Origin: Tidjanibacter sp. | Lineage (GTDB): Bacteria > Bacteroidota > Bacteroidia > Bacteroidales > Rikenellaceae | Assembly (NCBI GenBank): GCA_017503465.1 | Contig: JAFVSY010000052.1 | Location: forward strand, 1-45,238 | Direction of reading: 5' to 3' | DNA: 45,238 nucleotides | Shown here: positions 1 through 8,931 of the stretch, one piece after another | Layout: the number at the start of each line of letters is the position of its first letter | How positions within the stretch are numbered: the stretch's first letter is position 1 | Made by a program: the position numbers and the translations under genes | Notes under the pieces: generated by a model | What the model was told of the DNA's origin: nothing | What the model saw: only the letters and a program-made list of their open reading frames with translations | The model's database searches: none

Positions 1-2
1 AC

Positions 3-2795
3 ACATTCAAGCACCTGAAGCACAGCGAGAGCAACCCTTGGTCGCTCTCCAACGACCAAGTCTACTGCATTGAGGAGGACCGTGGTGGGCGCATTTGGGT
101 AGCCACCTATGGCGGGGCCATCAATATGCTCACCGGCAGCGAAGAGAGCCGTTTCTACAACACCACCAATAGTTTCCCCCACTACCCCACCGAGCCCGGC
201 GAAAAGGCTCGCTACATCATTTGCGACTCGGCCGAGAGGATGTTGGTGGGCACCTCGGAGGGGTTGTTGGTGTTCAACCCCACGGAGAGTCCGGAGAGTG
301 TGAGATTTGTGGTGGCACAGCGCAGTGCAGACGACAAGGGCCTGAAGGCCAATGACATAATTCACATTCTCAAGACCCGCAGCGGGCAGGTGTGGTTGTC
401 TACCTATGGCGGTGGTCTATGCCGCATCGAGGGCTACACCGAGCAGGGAGCACCCCTGTTTGAAACCCTCTCCACCAGCGACGGGCTCTCGAGCAACATC
501 GTGTTGGCCGCCACCGAGGACAGCGAGGGTGCCCTATGGCTCTCCACCGAAAAGGGTATCTCCAAGTTTGAGCCCAAGGAGCGCATATTCACCAACTACA
601 CCCGCTACGACACCTTCAAACCCAATCTCTACAACGAGGCCGCCGCCGCAACCGATGCACAGGGCAACGTGCTCTTCGGCAGTGCCAACGACCTCCACGT
701 GGTAAACCCCCGTCAGATGGTGCAGGAGGACTATGACTACCACCTGAGGTTCACCTCGTTGGAGGTGCAGAACAAAGAGGTGGAGGTGGGTAGCAAGGGC
801 TCGCCACTGGAGAGTTCCATAAGCGAGGGTGGCAGTGTGGAGTTGCCGTGGGATTATGGGCTCTTCCGCATCCAATTCGCCTCGCTCAACTTCCGCCTGC
901 AAAATAGGGTTAATTACCTCTACAAACTCGATGGCTACGACTCCGAATGGACCGACTCGCACAACACGGGTGGGGCCTACTATTCCAAAGTGCCCCCCGG
1001 CAAGTACACCTTCCGCGTGAAAGCCTACGTTGGTAACCACCTGATGGCCGGCGAGGAGATTGTGCTCCCCATACACATCGTAACACCGCCGTGGCAGTCG
1101 TGGTGGGCGTGGTGCATCTATGTGGCTCTGACTGTGGGCATACTGTGGTTCATCGGGCACCTCTACCTTCGTATGGCCAAGTTGCGCACCGAGGCACGCA
1201 TCGAGCAGGACACGGCCGAGATGAAACTCAAGTTCTTCACCAACATATCCCACGAGTTGCGCACTCCCCTAACCCTCATTATGGGCGGCATTGAGGAGGT
1301 GCAGAAGCACGAAAACCTCTCGCCAAGGGCCGAGAACAGCCTTACGCTCTCCTACAAGAACTCCAAGCGTATGCTCTCGCTCATCAACCAAATTCTGGAC
1401 TTCCGCAAGGTGGTCAAGAACAAGATGGAGTTGAGGGTGGAGAGACTCGACATTGTGGAGTTGGCCAAAGGAGTGGTGGATGATTTCAGGGACCTTGCCG
1501 ACGAGCGCAAAATCAGCCTTATGTTCTCTTTTTCAAGGGAAAACATCACTCTTTGGGGCGACCGACAAAGGCTCGAAAGTTTGCTCTACAATCTGCTGAG
1601 CAACTCGATGAAGTTCACCCACAACAAGGGTACAATCGCGCTGGAGGTCATCTCCAACGAGGAGCAGGGCCTTGTTACCATTCGTGTGCAGGACAACGGC
1701 ATAGGTATCCCCAAAGAGCGACTCGGCTCCATCTTCGACCGCTTTGCACAGTATGCCTCGGCGGTGAGGGGCGACACGGGTGGCAGTGGCATTGGTCTGT
1801 CGCTGTGCAAGGAGATTGTGGAGTTGCACAAGGGCACCATTGACGTGGAGAGCAAGGTGGGTAGTGGCACCACGTTCACCATCGGGCTCCCCCTCGGCAA
1901 TGCCCACTTTGAGATGAATCAGATTGACTTCGGTGGGGATAGCACCCAGGAGGAGAGCACCCCAAGTGGCCCACGTCGCAAGGGTGTTACCGCACCCGAG
2001 GGAGCACAGAAGATACTTCTCGTGGAGGACAACAGCGAGGTGAGGGCCTTCATCTACAACAACCTCATTGACACCTATCGGGTGGTGGAGGCTGCCGATG
2101 GCCAGGAGGCTCTGGAGAAAATCGCCTCCGAGCAACCCGACATCGTCATCACCGACCTGATGATGCCCAAGATGGATGGCATTGAGCTCGTAAACCACAT
2201 CCGCAAGGACTTCGAAACGAGCCACATACCCGTGGTGATGCTCACCGCCAAGCAGACCCCCGAGGAGCGCATCAGGGCGATGAAATATGGAGCCGATGGC
2301 TACATCACCAAGCCCTTCAGTATGGAACTCCTGCTGGCCAAGATTGACAACCTGCTCTCGCAGCGCAGGATACTCTTTGAGAAGATGTCCAAAGGCTCGG
2401 CACGCAACCGCATCGTGGAGGCCATTCCGAAGAGTGATGTGGTGGTAACCAACAAGGACGAGCGTTTCCTGCAACAGATTATGGCCTGGATTGAGGAGAA
2501 CATCGAAAATAGCGAGCTGACCATCGACGATATGGCCTCCCATATGCTCATTGGTCGCACCACCCTCTACAACAAAATCAAGTCGCTCACCGGCAAGTCG
2601 CCCGTGGAACTCATCAAGGAGTACCGCATAACCAAGAGCGAAATGTTGTTGCGCACGGGTCAGTTTGCGGTGTCGGAGGTGGCCTACAAGGTGGGCTTCT
2701 CGGACCCCGGCTACTTCAGTCGCTGCTTCAAGGAGCAGTACAAGAGTTCGCCCGTGGAGTATCTCAAGAAGCACAAAGTGAGAGTTGAGAGTTGA
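3..2795 (+). CDS. Hybrid two-component sensor/regulator (HTCS), 5' end outside window
   Basis: The frame is open from base 3, so the gene begins upstream; 930 residues are visible. Order seen: two-component-regulator propeller repeats (for example the IWVATYGG and VWLSTYGGGLCRIEG blades), a Y_Y_Y-like beta-sandwich, one membrane helix (about nt 1099-1170), a HisKA box with FFTNISHELRTPLT (phospho-His codon 1251-1253), a HATPase domain with DNGIGIP and GSGIGLSL, a receiver domain starting ILLVEDN (phospho-Asp codon 2154-2156 in TDLMMPKMDG, Lys in ITKPF), and an AraC-type HTH at the C-terminus. Such one-protein regulators sense an oligosaccharide in the periplasm and activate the neighbouring utilisation locus. 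The pectin genes directly downstream make a pectic oligosaccharide the likely signal, which is inference. The last residues (KVRVES) are read from a short GAGAGTTGAGAGTTGA direct repeat, so the tail may be a late extension. Confidence 0.95.
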   Translation, partial: TFKHLKHSESNPWSLSNDQVYCIEEDRGGRIWVATYGGAINMLTGSEESRFYNTTNSFPHYPTEPGEKARYIICDSAERMLVGTSEGLLVFNPTESPESVRFVVAQRSADDKGLKANDIIHILKTRSGQVWLSTYGGGLCRIEGYTEQGAPLFETLSTSDGLSSNIVLAATEDSEGALWLSTEKGISKFEPKERIFTNYTRYDTFKPNLYNEAAAATDAQGNVLFGSANDLHVVNPRQMVQEDYDYHLRFTSLEVQNKEVEVGSKGSPLESSISEGGSVELPWDYGLFRIQFASLNFRLQNRVNYLYKLDGYDSEWTDSHNTGGAYYSKVPPGKYTFRVKAYVGNHLMAGEEIVLPIHIVTPPWQSWWAWCIYVALTVGILWFIGHLYLRMAKLRTEARIEQDTAEMKLKFFTNISHELRTPLTLIMGGIEEVQKHENLSPRAENSLTLSYKNSKRMLSLINQILDFRKVVKNKMELRVERLDIVELAKGVVDDFRDLADERKISLMFSFSRENITLWGDRQRLESLLYNLLSNSMKFTHNKGTIALEVISNEEQGLVTIRVQDNGIGIPKERLGSIFDRFAQYASAVRGDTGGSGIGLSLCKEIVELHKGTIDVESKVGSGTTFTIGLPLGNAHFEMNQIDFGGDSTQEESTPSGPRRKGVTAPEGAQKILLVEDNSEVRAFIYNNLIDTYRVVEAADGQEALEKIASEQPDIVITDLMMPKMDGIELVNHIRKDFETSHIPVVMLTAKQTPEERIRAMKYGADGYITKPFSMELLLAKIDNLLSQRRILFEKMSKGSARNRIVEAIPKSDVVVTNKDERFLQQIMAWIEENIENSELTIDDMASHMLIGRTTLYNKIKSLTGKSPVELIKEYRITKSEMLLRTGQFAVSEVAYKVGFSDPGYFSRCFKEQYKSSPVEYLKKHKVRVES

Positions 2796-2834
2796 AACAC
2801 ATAATTTTTTCCATTGATATAGAGAACAACCCGT

Positions 2835-5366
2835 ATGAAACGACTGTTTACCTACATCGCTCTGGTGGTGGCCACAATGGCAGTGGCCACAGCACAAGAC
2901 ACCCGCACAGTGCCCGAAATTAGGGGCGACAAACCTCTCTCGGTACGTATGGCCGAGAGCGAAATGGTGCGCATACCCGATGCCGTCTATATGGATGGAG
3001 TGAAGAAGCCCAAGTGGAACTACACCACCGGCCTGGAACTCCTCTCCATCGTCCACGCCGGCGACCGCTACCAAATCGGTGCCTTCGAGAAGTATGCACT
3101 CGATTGGGTGGACGTGATGTTGAGCGAGGATGGCAAGAGCATACAGACCTACAAACTCTCCAACTACAACCTCGACCACATCTGCCCCGGCAGGCTCCTC
3201 TACCGAGCCTACGACCGCACCGGCGACAAGCGCTACCGCAACGCTCTGCGACTGATGTGGGAGCAGTTGGAAGGCCAACCACGTACCCCCGAGGGTGGTT
3301 ATTGGCACAAGAAGGCCTACCCCAATCAGATGTGGCTTGACGGACTCTATATGGCCGAGCCCTTCAAGACGGAGTATCTGCGTAGGTTTGGCGGTGGCAA
3401 GAGCGGTATCGACAGAAAGCACGGTTATGAGGATATTGTAAAACAGTTTGTGCTGGTGGCCGAAAAGACCTACGACCCCGCCACGGGGCTCTTCCGCCAC
3501 GCTTTGGACTCCTCCAAGGAGATGTTCTGGTGCGACAAGACCACGGGCCAAAGCCAGCACGCCTGGTTGAGGGCAATGGGCTGGTACACCGTGGCACTCG
3601 TGGAGGTGCTCGAAATGTTGCCCCCCAAGACCGAAGGTAGGGAGAAACTCGTCGGCATACTCAACCACATCTTCCAGACCATTCCCGCCTTTGCCGACCC
3701 GCAGAGCGGTATGTGGTACCAGGTGATGGACTGCCCCACAAGGGAGGGTAACTACGAGGAGGCCACCGGCTCCATTATGCTCACCTATGCAATGCTCAAG
3801 GCGGGCAGGTTGGGCCTGGTGGATAGGGCCTACAGGGCCAAAGGTGCCGAGTTATATGAGAAGTTTGTGGAGCGTTTTATGCGCGAGAATGGCGATGGAA
3901 CCATCTCAATGATTCAGTGTTGCGCAGTGGGCGGCTTGGGTGGCAAGCAAAACCGTATGGGCGACTTTGCCTACTACCTCTCGGAGCCCATCATCGAGAA
4001 CGACTGCAAGGGCGTTGGTCCCTTCATCTGGGCCTCGCTGGAGTATGAGGCTATGCACAACATCGACTACCGCCCCGCCGAGTTGGCCCTCACCGAGCAG
4101 ATTCCCGCCTTCCCCGGAGCCGAGGGTGGCGGTATGTGGGCCACAGGTGACCGAGGTGGCAGGGTATTGAAGGTAACCTCATTGGCCGACGACGGCTCGG
4201 AGGGCACACTGCGTTGGGCCCTGGAGCAAAAGGGCACAAGGATGATACTCTTTGAGGTGAGCGGCACCATTGAGTTGAAAGAGATGTTGCACGTGAGGGA
4301 GGGTAACTTCACCCTCGCAGGCGAGAGCGCACCCGCAGGCGGCATCTGTATCAGTGGCCACGACACCCGCTTTGAGGCCGACAACATCATCGTGCGCCAC
4401 CTGCGCTTCCGCCTCGGCGACAAGACCAAGACACAGGAGGATGCCGTGGAATTTCGCAAGTGTACAAGGGCCATTGTGGACCACTGCTCGATGAGTTGGA
4501 GCGTGGATGAGTGCGCCTCGGCCTATGGCAACAGGGATTTCACAATGCAGTACTGCCTCATCAGCGAAAGCCTCAACCACTCCACCCACAAGAAGGGCGA
4601 CCACGGCTATGGTGGCATTTGGGGCGGCCGCAACGCCACCTTCCACCACAACCTGCTGGCACACCACACCTCACGCAACCCCCGTTTGGACCACCCCTTC
4701 ATCTATTGGGGTAGCGACGAGTTGCTCTATCGTGGCACCGTGGAGGTCTACAACAACGTGGTCTACAACTGGAAGAACAAAGCCTGCTATGGCGGCGAAG
4801 AGGGCTGGTGGAGAGTGTGCAACAACCTCTTTATGCCCGGCCCCGACACCAAGAACACCAAGGAGTTCCTGGAGGCCTCGGTCTACAAGGAGCCCTATGC
4901 CGCCACGGGCCACTACCACATCAGCGGCAACGTGTTGGCAGGCAACGAGAGTGTTGAGCAGGACAACTGGAATGGCGTAACCATCAAGGGTGGCGCAAGC
5001 CGAGAGGAAGTGGAGATGGCAGCCCCAAGGAAGATGTTTGGCGAGCCTGCGTGGTCGGCCTACGAAAGGGTGGTTGTGCAGAGTGGCGTGGGTGCCAAGC
5101 CTGCCGATGCGGTGGACCAAAGAGTACTCCAAGAGGTGTTGTCTAATGGCGGAAAAATTGTCAATTCGCAGGAGGAAGTGGGCGGTTGGCCCACCCTCAA
5201 AGGCAAGAAAAAAGTGGCCAAAGACAGCGATGGCGACGGTGTGCCCGACAAATGGGAAAAGCGCAACGGAATGGACAAAAAAAATCCTGCCGATGGGGCC
5301 ACATTGAGGGCTGACGGATATTCCAACTTGGAGCACTACCTCTTCAGCCTGACCGAAACAAGGTAA
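2835..5366 (+). CDS. Secreted GH105-PL1 fusion: unsaturated galacturonyl hydrolase plus pectate lyase
   Basis: An 843-residue two-enzyme fusion. Residues 1-21 form a signal peptide ending ATAQ. Residues about 30-415 match GH105 (YteR/RhiN type), an alpha6/alpha6 hydrolase that removes the 4,5-unsaturated uronate left by lyases; the catalytic Asp is probably D169 in NQMWLDGLYM. From residue 423 (IPAFPGAEGGG) a family 1 pectate lyase follows, with the AIVDHCSMSWSVDE strand, a HHNLLAHH segment and NPRLDH. The end has a DSDGDGVPDKWE calcium-type motif and DGYSNLEHYL, usual for Bacteroidota PL1 proteins. Each half is near the length of a complete single-domain family member, and no stop or frameshift lies between them. 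It starts 39 bp after the regulator gene and precedes the SusCD promoter. The lyase would generate unsaturated ends that the hydrolase half removes. Periplasm or cell surface; exact location unclear. Confidence 0.92.
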   Translation: MKRLFTYIALVVATMAVATAQDTRTVPEIRGDKPLSVRMAESEMVRIPDAVYMDGVKKPKWNYTTGLELLSIVHAGDRYQIGAFEKYALDWVDVMLSEDGKSIQTYKLSNYNLDHICPGRLLYRAYDRTGDKRYRNALRLMWEQLEGQPRTPEGGYWHKKAYPNQMWLDGLYMAEPFKTEYLRRFGGGKSGIDRKHGYEDIVKQFVLVAEKTYDPATGLFRHALDSSKEMFWCDKTTGQSQHAWLRAMGWYTVALVEVLEMLPPKTEGREKLVGILNHIFQTIPAFADPQSGMWYQVMDCPTREGNYEEATGSIMLTYAMLKAGRLGLVDRAYRAKGAELYEKFVERFMRENGDGTISMIQCCAVGGLGGKQNRMGDFAYYLSEPIIENDCKGVGPFIWASLEYEAMHNIDYRPAELALTEQIPAFPGAEGGGMWATGDRGGRVLKVTSLADDGSEGTLRWALEQKGTRMILFEVSGTIELKEMLHVREGNFTLAGESAPAGGICISGHDTRFEADNIIVRHLRFRLGDKTKTQEDAVEFRKCTRAIVDHCSMSWSVDECASAYGNRDFTMQYCLISESLNHSTHKKGDHGYGGIWGGRNATFHHNLLAHHTSRNPRLDHPFIYWGSDELLYRGTVEVYNNVVYNWKNKACYGGEEGWWRVCNNLFMPGPDTKNTKEFLEASVYKEPYAATGHYHISGNVLAGNESVEQDNWNGVTIKGGASREEVEMAAPRKMFGEPAWSAYERVVVQSGVGAKPADAVDQRVLQEVLSNGGKIVNSQEEVGGWPTLKGKKKVAKDSDGDGVPDKWEKRNGMDKKNPADGATLRADGYSNLEHYLFSLTETR

Positions 5367-5463
5367 AAGACAAAGAGTTGGGCCTGCCGTGGACGGCCGG
5401 AAGTGCGTGTGCGGAGCCAAATGCGGGGTGTCAAAAAATCCGTGCAAAGTGTCAATTTTTACA

Positions 5464-5494
5464 TTTGTATTAACGTAGTTAATTTGTATATTTG
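5464..5494 (+). promoter_or_regulatory. Bacteroidota sigma-ABfr promoter for susC/susD/SGBP
   Basis: TTTG at 5464-5467 and TATATTTG at 5487-5494 are separated by 19 bp. This is a full match to the Bacteroides -33 (TTTG) and -7 (TAnnTTTG) elements. Transcription should start near 5500, giving a leader of about 185 nt before susC. Confidence 0.75.
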
Positions 5495-5685
5495 CAATAC
5501 CTAAAAACCTATACTCACACCTAAAAACACTACATTCGGACCAAAATAGCCTAAAACTACCTCACACACACCCCCTGTTCATTCATCAAGGAGCGGCTGT
5601 CAGTCGCCATAGTTGCGATGGCAATTTGAACAATTCAATCAACCTATCATAATTAACCAAATTAACATTAACCAAATTTCAAACC
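5495..5685 (+). promoter_or_regulatory. Long 5' leader of the susC message
   Basis: About 185 nt between the predicted start site and the susC ATG. It is A/C rich at first (CCTAAAAAC repeated). It then has two small hairpins: GCGGCT/AGTCGC around 5593-5607 and GCCAT/ATGGC around 5607-5623. An A/T-rich stretch with repeated TTAACCAAATTAACATTAACCAAA leads to the start codon. The rest of the gap (5367-5463) shows only a 5-bp hairpin without a T-tract. No riboswitch class is recognised. Long susC leaders can be targets of regulatory RNAs in Bacteroides; none is visible here. Confidence 0.4.
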
Positions 5686-8600
5686 ATGAAAAACTTTACT
5701 AAAAAGTTTGCCCTACTGCTCGTAGGGTTGAGCCTTGCCCTCACAGCGGAGGCTCAAAAGGTTAGCGGTATTGTTAAGGACACGGCAGGTGAGCCAATCA
5801 TTGGCGCATCGGTCATTGTCGAAGGAACCACCAACGGTACGTCTACCGGCGTTACCGGCGAGTGGAGTCTCGATGTGCCCAACGCACCGCAGAAAAAGTT
5901 GGTCTTCTCGTACCTCGGTATGAAAGACAAGACCGTGGCTATCGGTAGCCGCACCTACATCGAAGTTACTTTGGAGAACGACTCCCAAGTGATGGAAGAT
6001 GTTGTGGTTGTGGGCTATGCAACCGTGGCACGTAAGGACCTTATCGGTTCGGTATCTTCGGTAGACTCCGAGACACTGACCTCGCAGCCCGTGACCAGCG
6101 TGAGCGAAGCACTGGCAGGTAAGATGGCAGGTGTGCAGGTAACCACCACCGAGGGTGACCCCGATGCCGACATCAAGATTCGTGTGCGTGGTACCGGTTC
6201 GATTACCCAGGATTCGTCGCCCCTCTACATCGTGGATGGTTTCCCCGTGGACAACATCAACGACATCCCCTCGAGCGACATCCAGAGCATCGACGTGTTG
6301 AAAGACGCATTCTCGACCGCCATCTACGGTTCGCGTGGTGCAAACGGTGTTATCATCGTTACCACCAAGAGCGGCCAGGAGGGTAAGTTGAGCGTGAACT
6401 ACAATATGTACGTTGGCGTTAAGACTATGGCCAACAGGGATGCCATTGAGGTTATGGAGCCCTACGACTTCGTTCAGTTGCAGTATGAGAACTACCTCCT
6501 CAATGGTGGTTTGAGCGACCGCTACGAGCCCGTGTTCGGTATGTTCCAAGACATCGACCTCTACAAAGGTTTGAAGGGTAACGACTACATCGGTCAGATT
6601 TTCGGCAACCAGGGTCGCAGTATGAACCACAACCTCTCGGTGAGCGGTGGTAAGGATGGTTTCAGCTGGACTGCAAGTTATGCACGTATGGAGGATGACG
6701 CCGTTATGCTTGGCTCGAACTACCTGCGTAACAACCTCAACCTGAAGACCAAAATCAAAGCCAACAAGAAACTCTCGTTCGACTTCAACTTGCGTTACTC
6801 GGACACCGACGTGCGTGGTGCAGGTGCCAACTCGCTCAACGATGGCAGTGGCTCCACCTCGGGTAGCAACGCTCGTCTGAAACACGCCGTAATCTACACT
6901 CCCATTCCCATCAAGAGCAGTGTGGAGGGTAGCGACCTCGAAGAGGACTATGGCGACTCGGCACCTCCCGTGCAGAGCCTTAGGGACAACGACAAGAAGC
7001 GCAACCGTCAGAACTGGAACCTCAATGGTGCAGTTACTTGGAAAGCAATCAAAGGCCTCAACGTGAAGATTGAGGGCGGTTTGGACACCTATTCGCAGGC
7101 TGACTACTATTTCTATGGTCTGACCTCCTACAAGACTGCCAACACCGCATACACCAACCACAAAGGCGAATCGCTGAAACATATGCCTTTGGTAACTTAC
7201 AACGACTACGACCGCACTCGTCTGCGCAACACCAACACCATTCACTACAACGTTGGTGAGGCATTCGATTGGGAGGATAGCAAACTCGACATTCTGCTTG
7301 GTCAGGAGTACATCATCACTCAGGCGCAGAAGCAGACTGCCGAACTCGGTGGCTATCCCGACTTCTTCACTGCCGATATGGCTTGGAACTTTATGGCTTC
7401 GGGTGTTGCTTGCTCGAACAACATTTTCTACAGCCAGGATGACAAACTCCTTTCGTTCTTCGGTCGTGTGAACTACGACTGGAAGGGTATCATCTCGGCC
7501 AGCGCAACAATGCGTGCCGATGGTTCGTCGAAGTTCTTGGGCGCAAACCGCTGGGGCTACTTCCCCTCGGGTGCAGTTGCAGTGCGTCTGTCGGAGATTG
7601 GTGGTTTGAAGGACGTTGAGTCGCTCGACAACTTGAAGTTGCGTTACAGCTATGGTACCGCAGGTAACAACAATATCCCCTCGGGCCAGACTATGCAGAC
7701 CTTCAAGGCCAACACTTCGAGCTGGATTTCGCAGGGTGGTATCATCTGGTCGGCAGGTAAGACTATGCCTAACCCCGACCTGAAATGGGAGACCACCGTT
7801 TCGCACAACCTCGGTTTGGACTTCTCGTTCCTGAATGGTAAGGTGAGCGGTTCGGTTGAGGCCTATCGCAACAACACCAAAGACCTGCTGATTAACTTCC
7901 CCACCGCAGGTAGTGGCTACGACACCCAGTATCGCAACCTCGGTGAGGTGCAGAACGAGGGTATTGAGGCAACCCTGAACCTGACCATCTTTGAGACCAA
8001 GAATGCAGGTTTGACCATCTCGGCCAACGCATCCTACAACCGCAACAATGTTGTAAACCTCGGTATGGACTACATTATGGAGAGCTCCAACTGGGCTTCG
8101 ACCGAGATTAAGGGTGACTACAAGGTTGAGGCAAACCAGCCTATGGGTAATATGTTCGGCTACGTGAGCGATGGTTTCTACACCGTTGACGACTTCGAGG
8201 GCTACGATGGCAAAGCGTGGAAACTGAAAGAGGGTGTTGCAGATGCCAGCGATATTGTAGGTAGCAACTATATGCGCCCCGGTGCAAGGAAGTTCAAAGA
8301 CCTCTCGGGCGATGGTAAGGTTACCACCGACGACGCCGACAAGCAGATTATCGGTAACGCACTGCCCGATTGGACCGGTGGTTTGATTATCTCGGGTTGG
8401 ATTGGCAACTTCGACTACTCGGCCAACTTCAACGCCGTGTTTGGCAACGAGATTTACAACGCCAACCTCATCGAGTTCACCTCGACTCGTAAGTACAACT
8501 ACCGTAACCTGCTGAACACTATGACAGTGGAGAACCGCTGGACCAACGTGGATTGGACCACCGGTGAGTTGGTGAACGACCCCGACAAGTTGGCAGAGAT

Positions 8601-8916
8601 GAATGCCGGCAAGACCGAGGGTTCGCCTATGATTTACAACGCTGCATTCAGCGATGCTGCTGTTGAGGATGGTTCGTTTGTTCGTTTGGCAAGCGTAACT
8701 TTGGGTTACACCTTCCCCGAGAAACTGACCAAACGTGTGGGCATCCAGAGCCTGCGTGTCTACGCAACCGGTTCCAACCTCTTCTTGTGGACCAACTATT
8801 CGGGCTACGACCCCGAGGTTGATTCGCGCCGCAGCACTCCTCTTACTCCGGGTGTAGACTACTCGGCATATCCCAAGAGCAGAGGTGTAGTATTTGGTCT
8901 GAACCTCACATTCTAA
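5686..8916 (+). CDS. SusC-family TonB-dependent outer-membrane transporter (pectin locus)
   Basis: 1076 residues. A signal peptide (ending TAEAQ, about 24 residues) is followed by a carboxypeptidase-D-like beta-sandwich (VSGIVKDTAGEPIIGASV), a plug domain starting VVVGYATVARKDLIGSV with LYIVDGFPVDNIN and SRGANGVIIVTTKSG, and a 22-strand barrel ending in the aromatic residue of NLTF. There is no STN domain, which fits control by the hybrid two-component regulator. The barrel imports oligosaccharides using TonB energy, with the downstream SusD as its lid. Codon use is strongly biased (GGT, AAC, TTC), suggesting high expression. The ATG at 5686 lies in one of only two CATG sites found in the window. 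SusD follows after 15 bp. Confidence 0.97.
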   Translation: MKNFTKKFALLLVGLSLALTAEAQKVSGIVKDTAGEPIIGASVIVEGTTNGTSTGVTGEWSLDVPNAPQKKLVFSYLGMKDKTVAIGSRTYIEVTLENDSQVMEDVVVVGYATVARKDLIGSVSSVDSETLTSQPVTSVSEALAGKMAGVQVTTTEGDPDADIKIRVRGTGSITQDSSPLYIVDGFPVDNINDIPSSDIQSIDVLKDAFSTAIYGSRGANGVIIVTTKSGQEGKLSVNYNMYVGVKTMANRDAIEVMEPYDFVQLQYENYLLNGGLSDRYEPVFGMFQDIDLYKGLKGNDYIGQIFGNQGRSMNHNLSVSGGKDGFSWTASYARMEDDAVMLGSNYLRNNLNLKTKIKANKKLSFDFNLRYSDTDVRGAGANSLNDGSGSTSGSNARLKHAVIYTPIPIKSSVEGSDLEEDYGDSAPPVQSLRDNDKKRNRQNWNLNGAVTWKAIKGLNVKIEGGLDTYSQADYYFYGLTSYKTANTAYTNHKGESLKHMPLVTYNDYDRTRLRNTNTIHYNVGEAFDWEDSKLDILLGQEYIITQAQKQTAELGGYPDFFTADMAWNFMASGVACSNNIFYSQDDKLLSFFGRVNYDWKGIISASATMRADGSSKFLGANRWGYFPSGAVAVRLSEIGGLKDVESLDNLKLRYSYGTAGNNNIPSGQTMQTFKANTSSWISQGGIIWSAGKTMPNPDLKWETTVSHNLGLDFSFLNGKVSGSVEAYRNNTKDLLINFPTAGSGYDTQYRNLGEVQNEGIEATLNLTIFETKNAGLTISANASYNRNNVVNLGMDYIMESSNWASTEIKGDYKVEANQPMGNMFGYVSDGFYTVDDFEGYDGKAWKLKEGVADASDIVGSNYMRPGARKFKDLSGDGKVTTDDADKQIIGNALPDWTGGLIISGWIGNFDYSANFNAVFGNEIYNANLIEFTSTRKYNYRNLLNTMTVENRWTNVDWTTGELVNDPDKLAEMNAGKTEGSPMIYNAAFSDAAVEDGSFVRLASVTLGYTFPEKLTKRVGIQSLRVYATGSNLFLWTNYSGYDPEVDSRRSTPLTPGVDYSAYPKSRGVVFGLNLTF

Positions 8917-8931
8917 ACCTCTTAAAAGACT

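Noticed and set aside
1533..3668. Long open frame (711 codons) on the - strand opposite the regulator and GH105 genes
   Set aside because: It spans two clear + strand genes, lacks any recognisable domain and arises because sense codons TTA, CTA and TCA are rare in this GC-rich genome.
5367..5463. Terminator after the GH105-PL1 gene
   Set aside because: Only a 5-bp GCCGT/ACGGC hairpin without a T-tract is present, too weak to call.
5713..7806. Long - strand frame (697 codons) opposite susC
   Set aside because: Fully antisense to a confident SusC gene; composition is His/Val rich as expected for a shadow frame.
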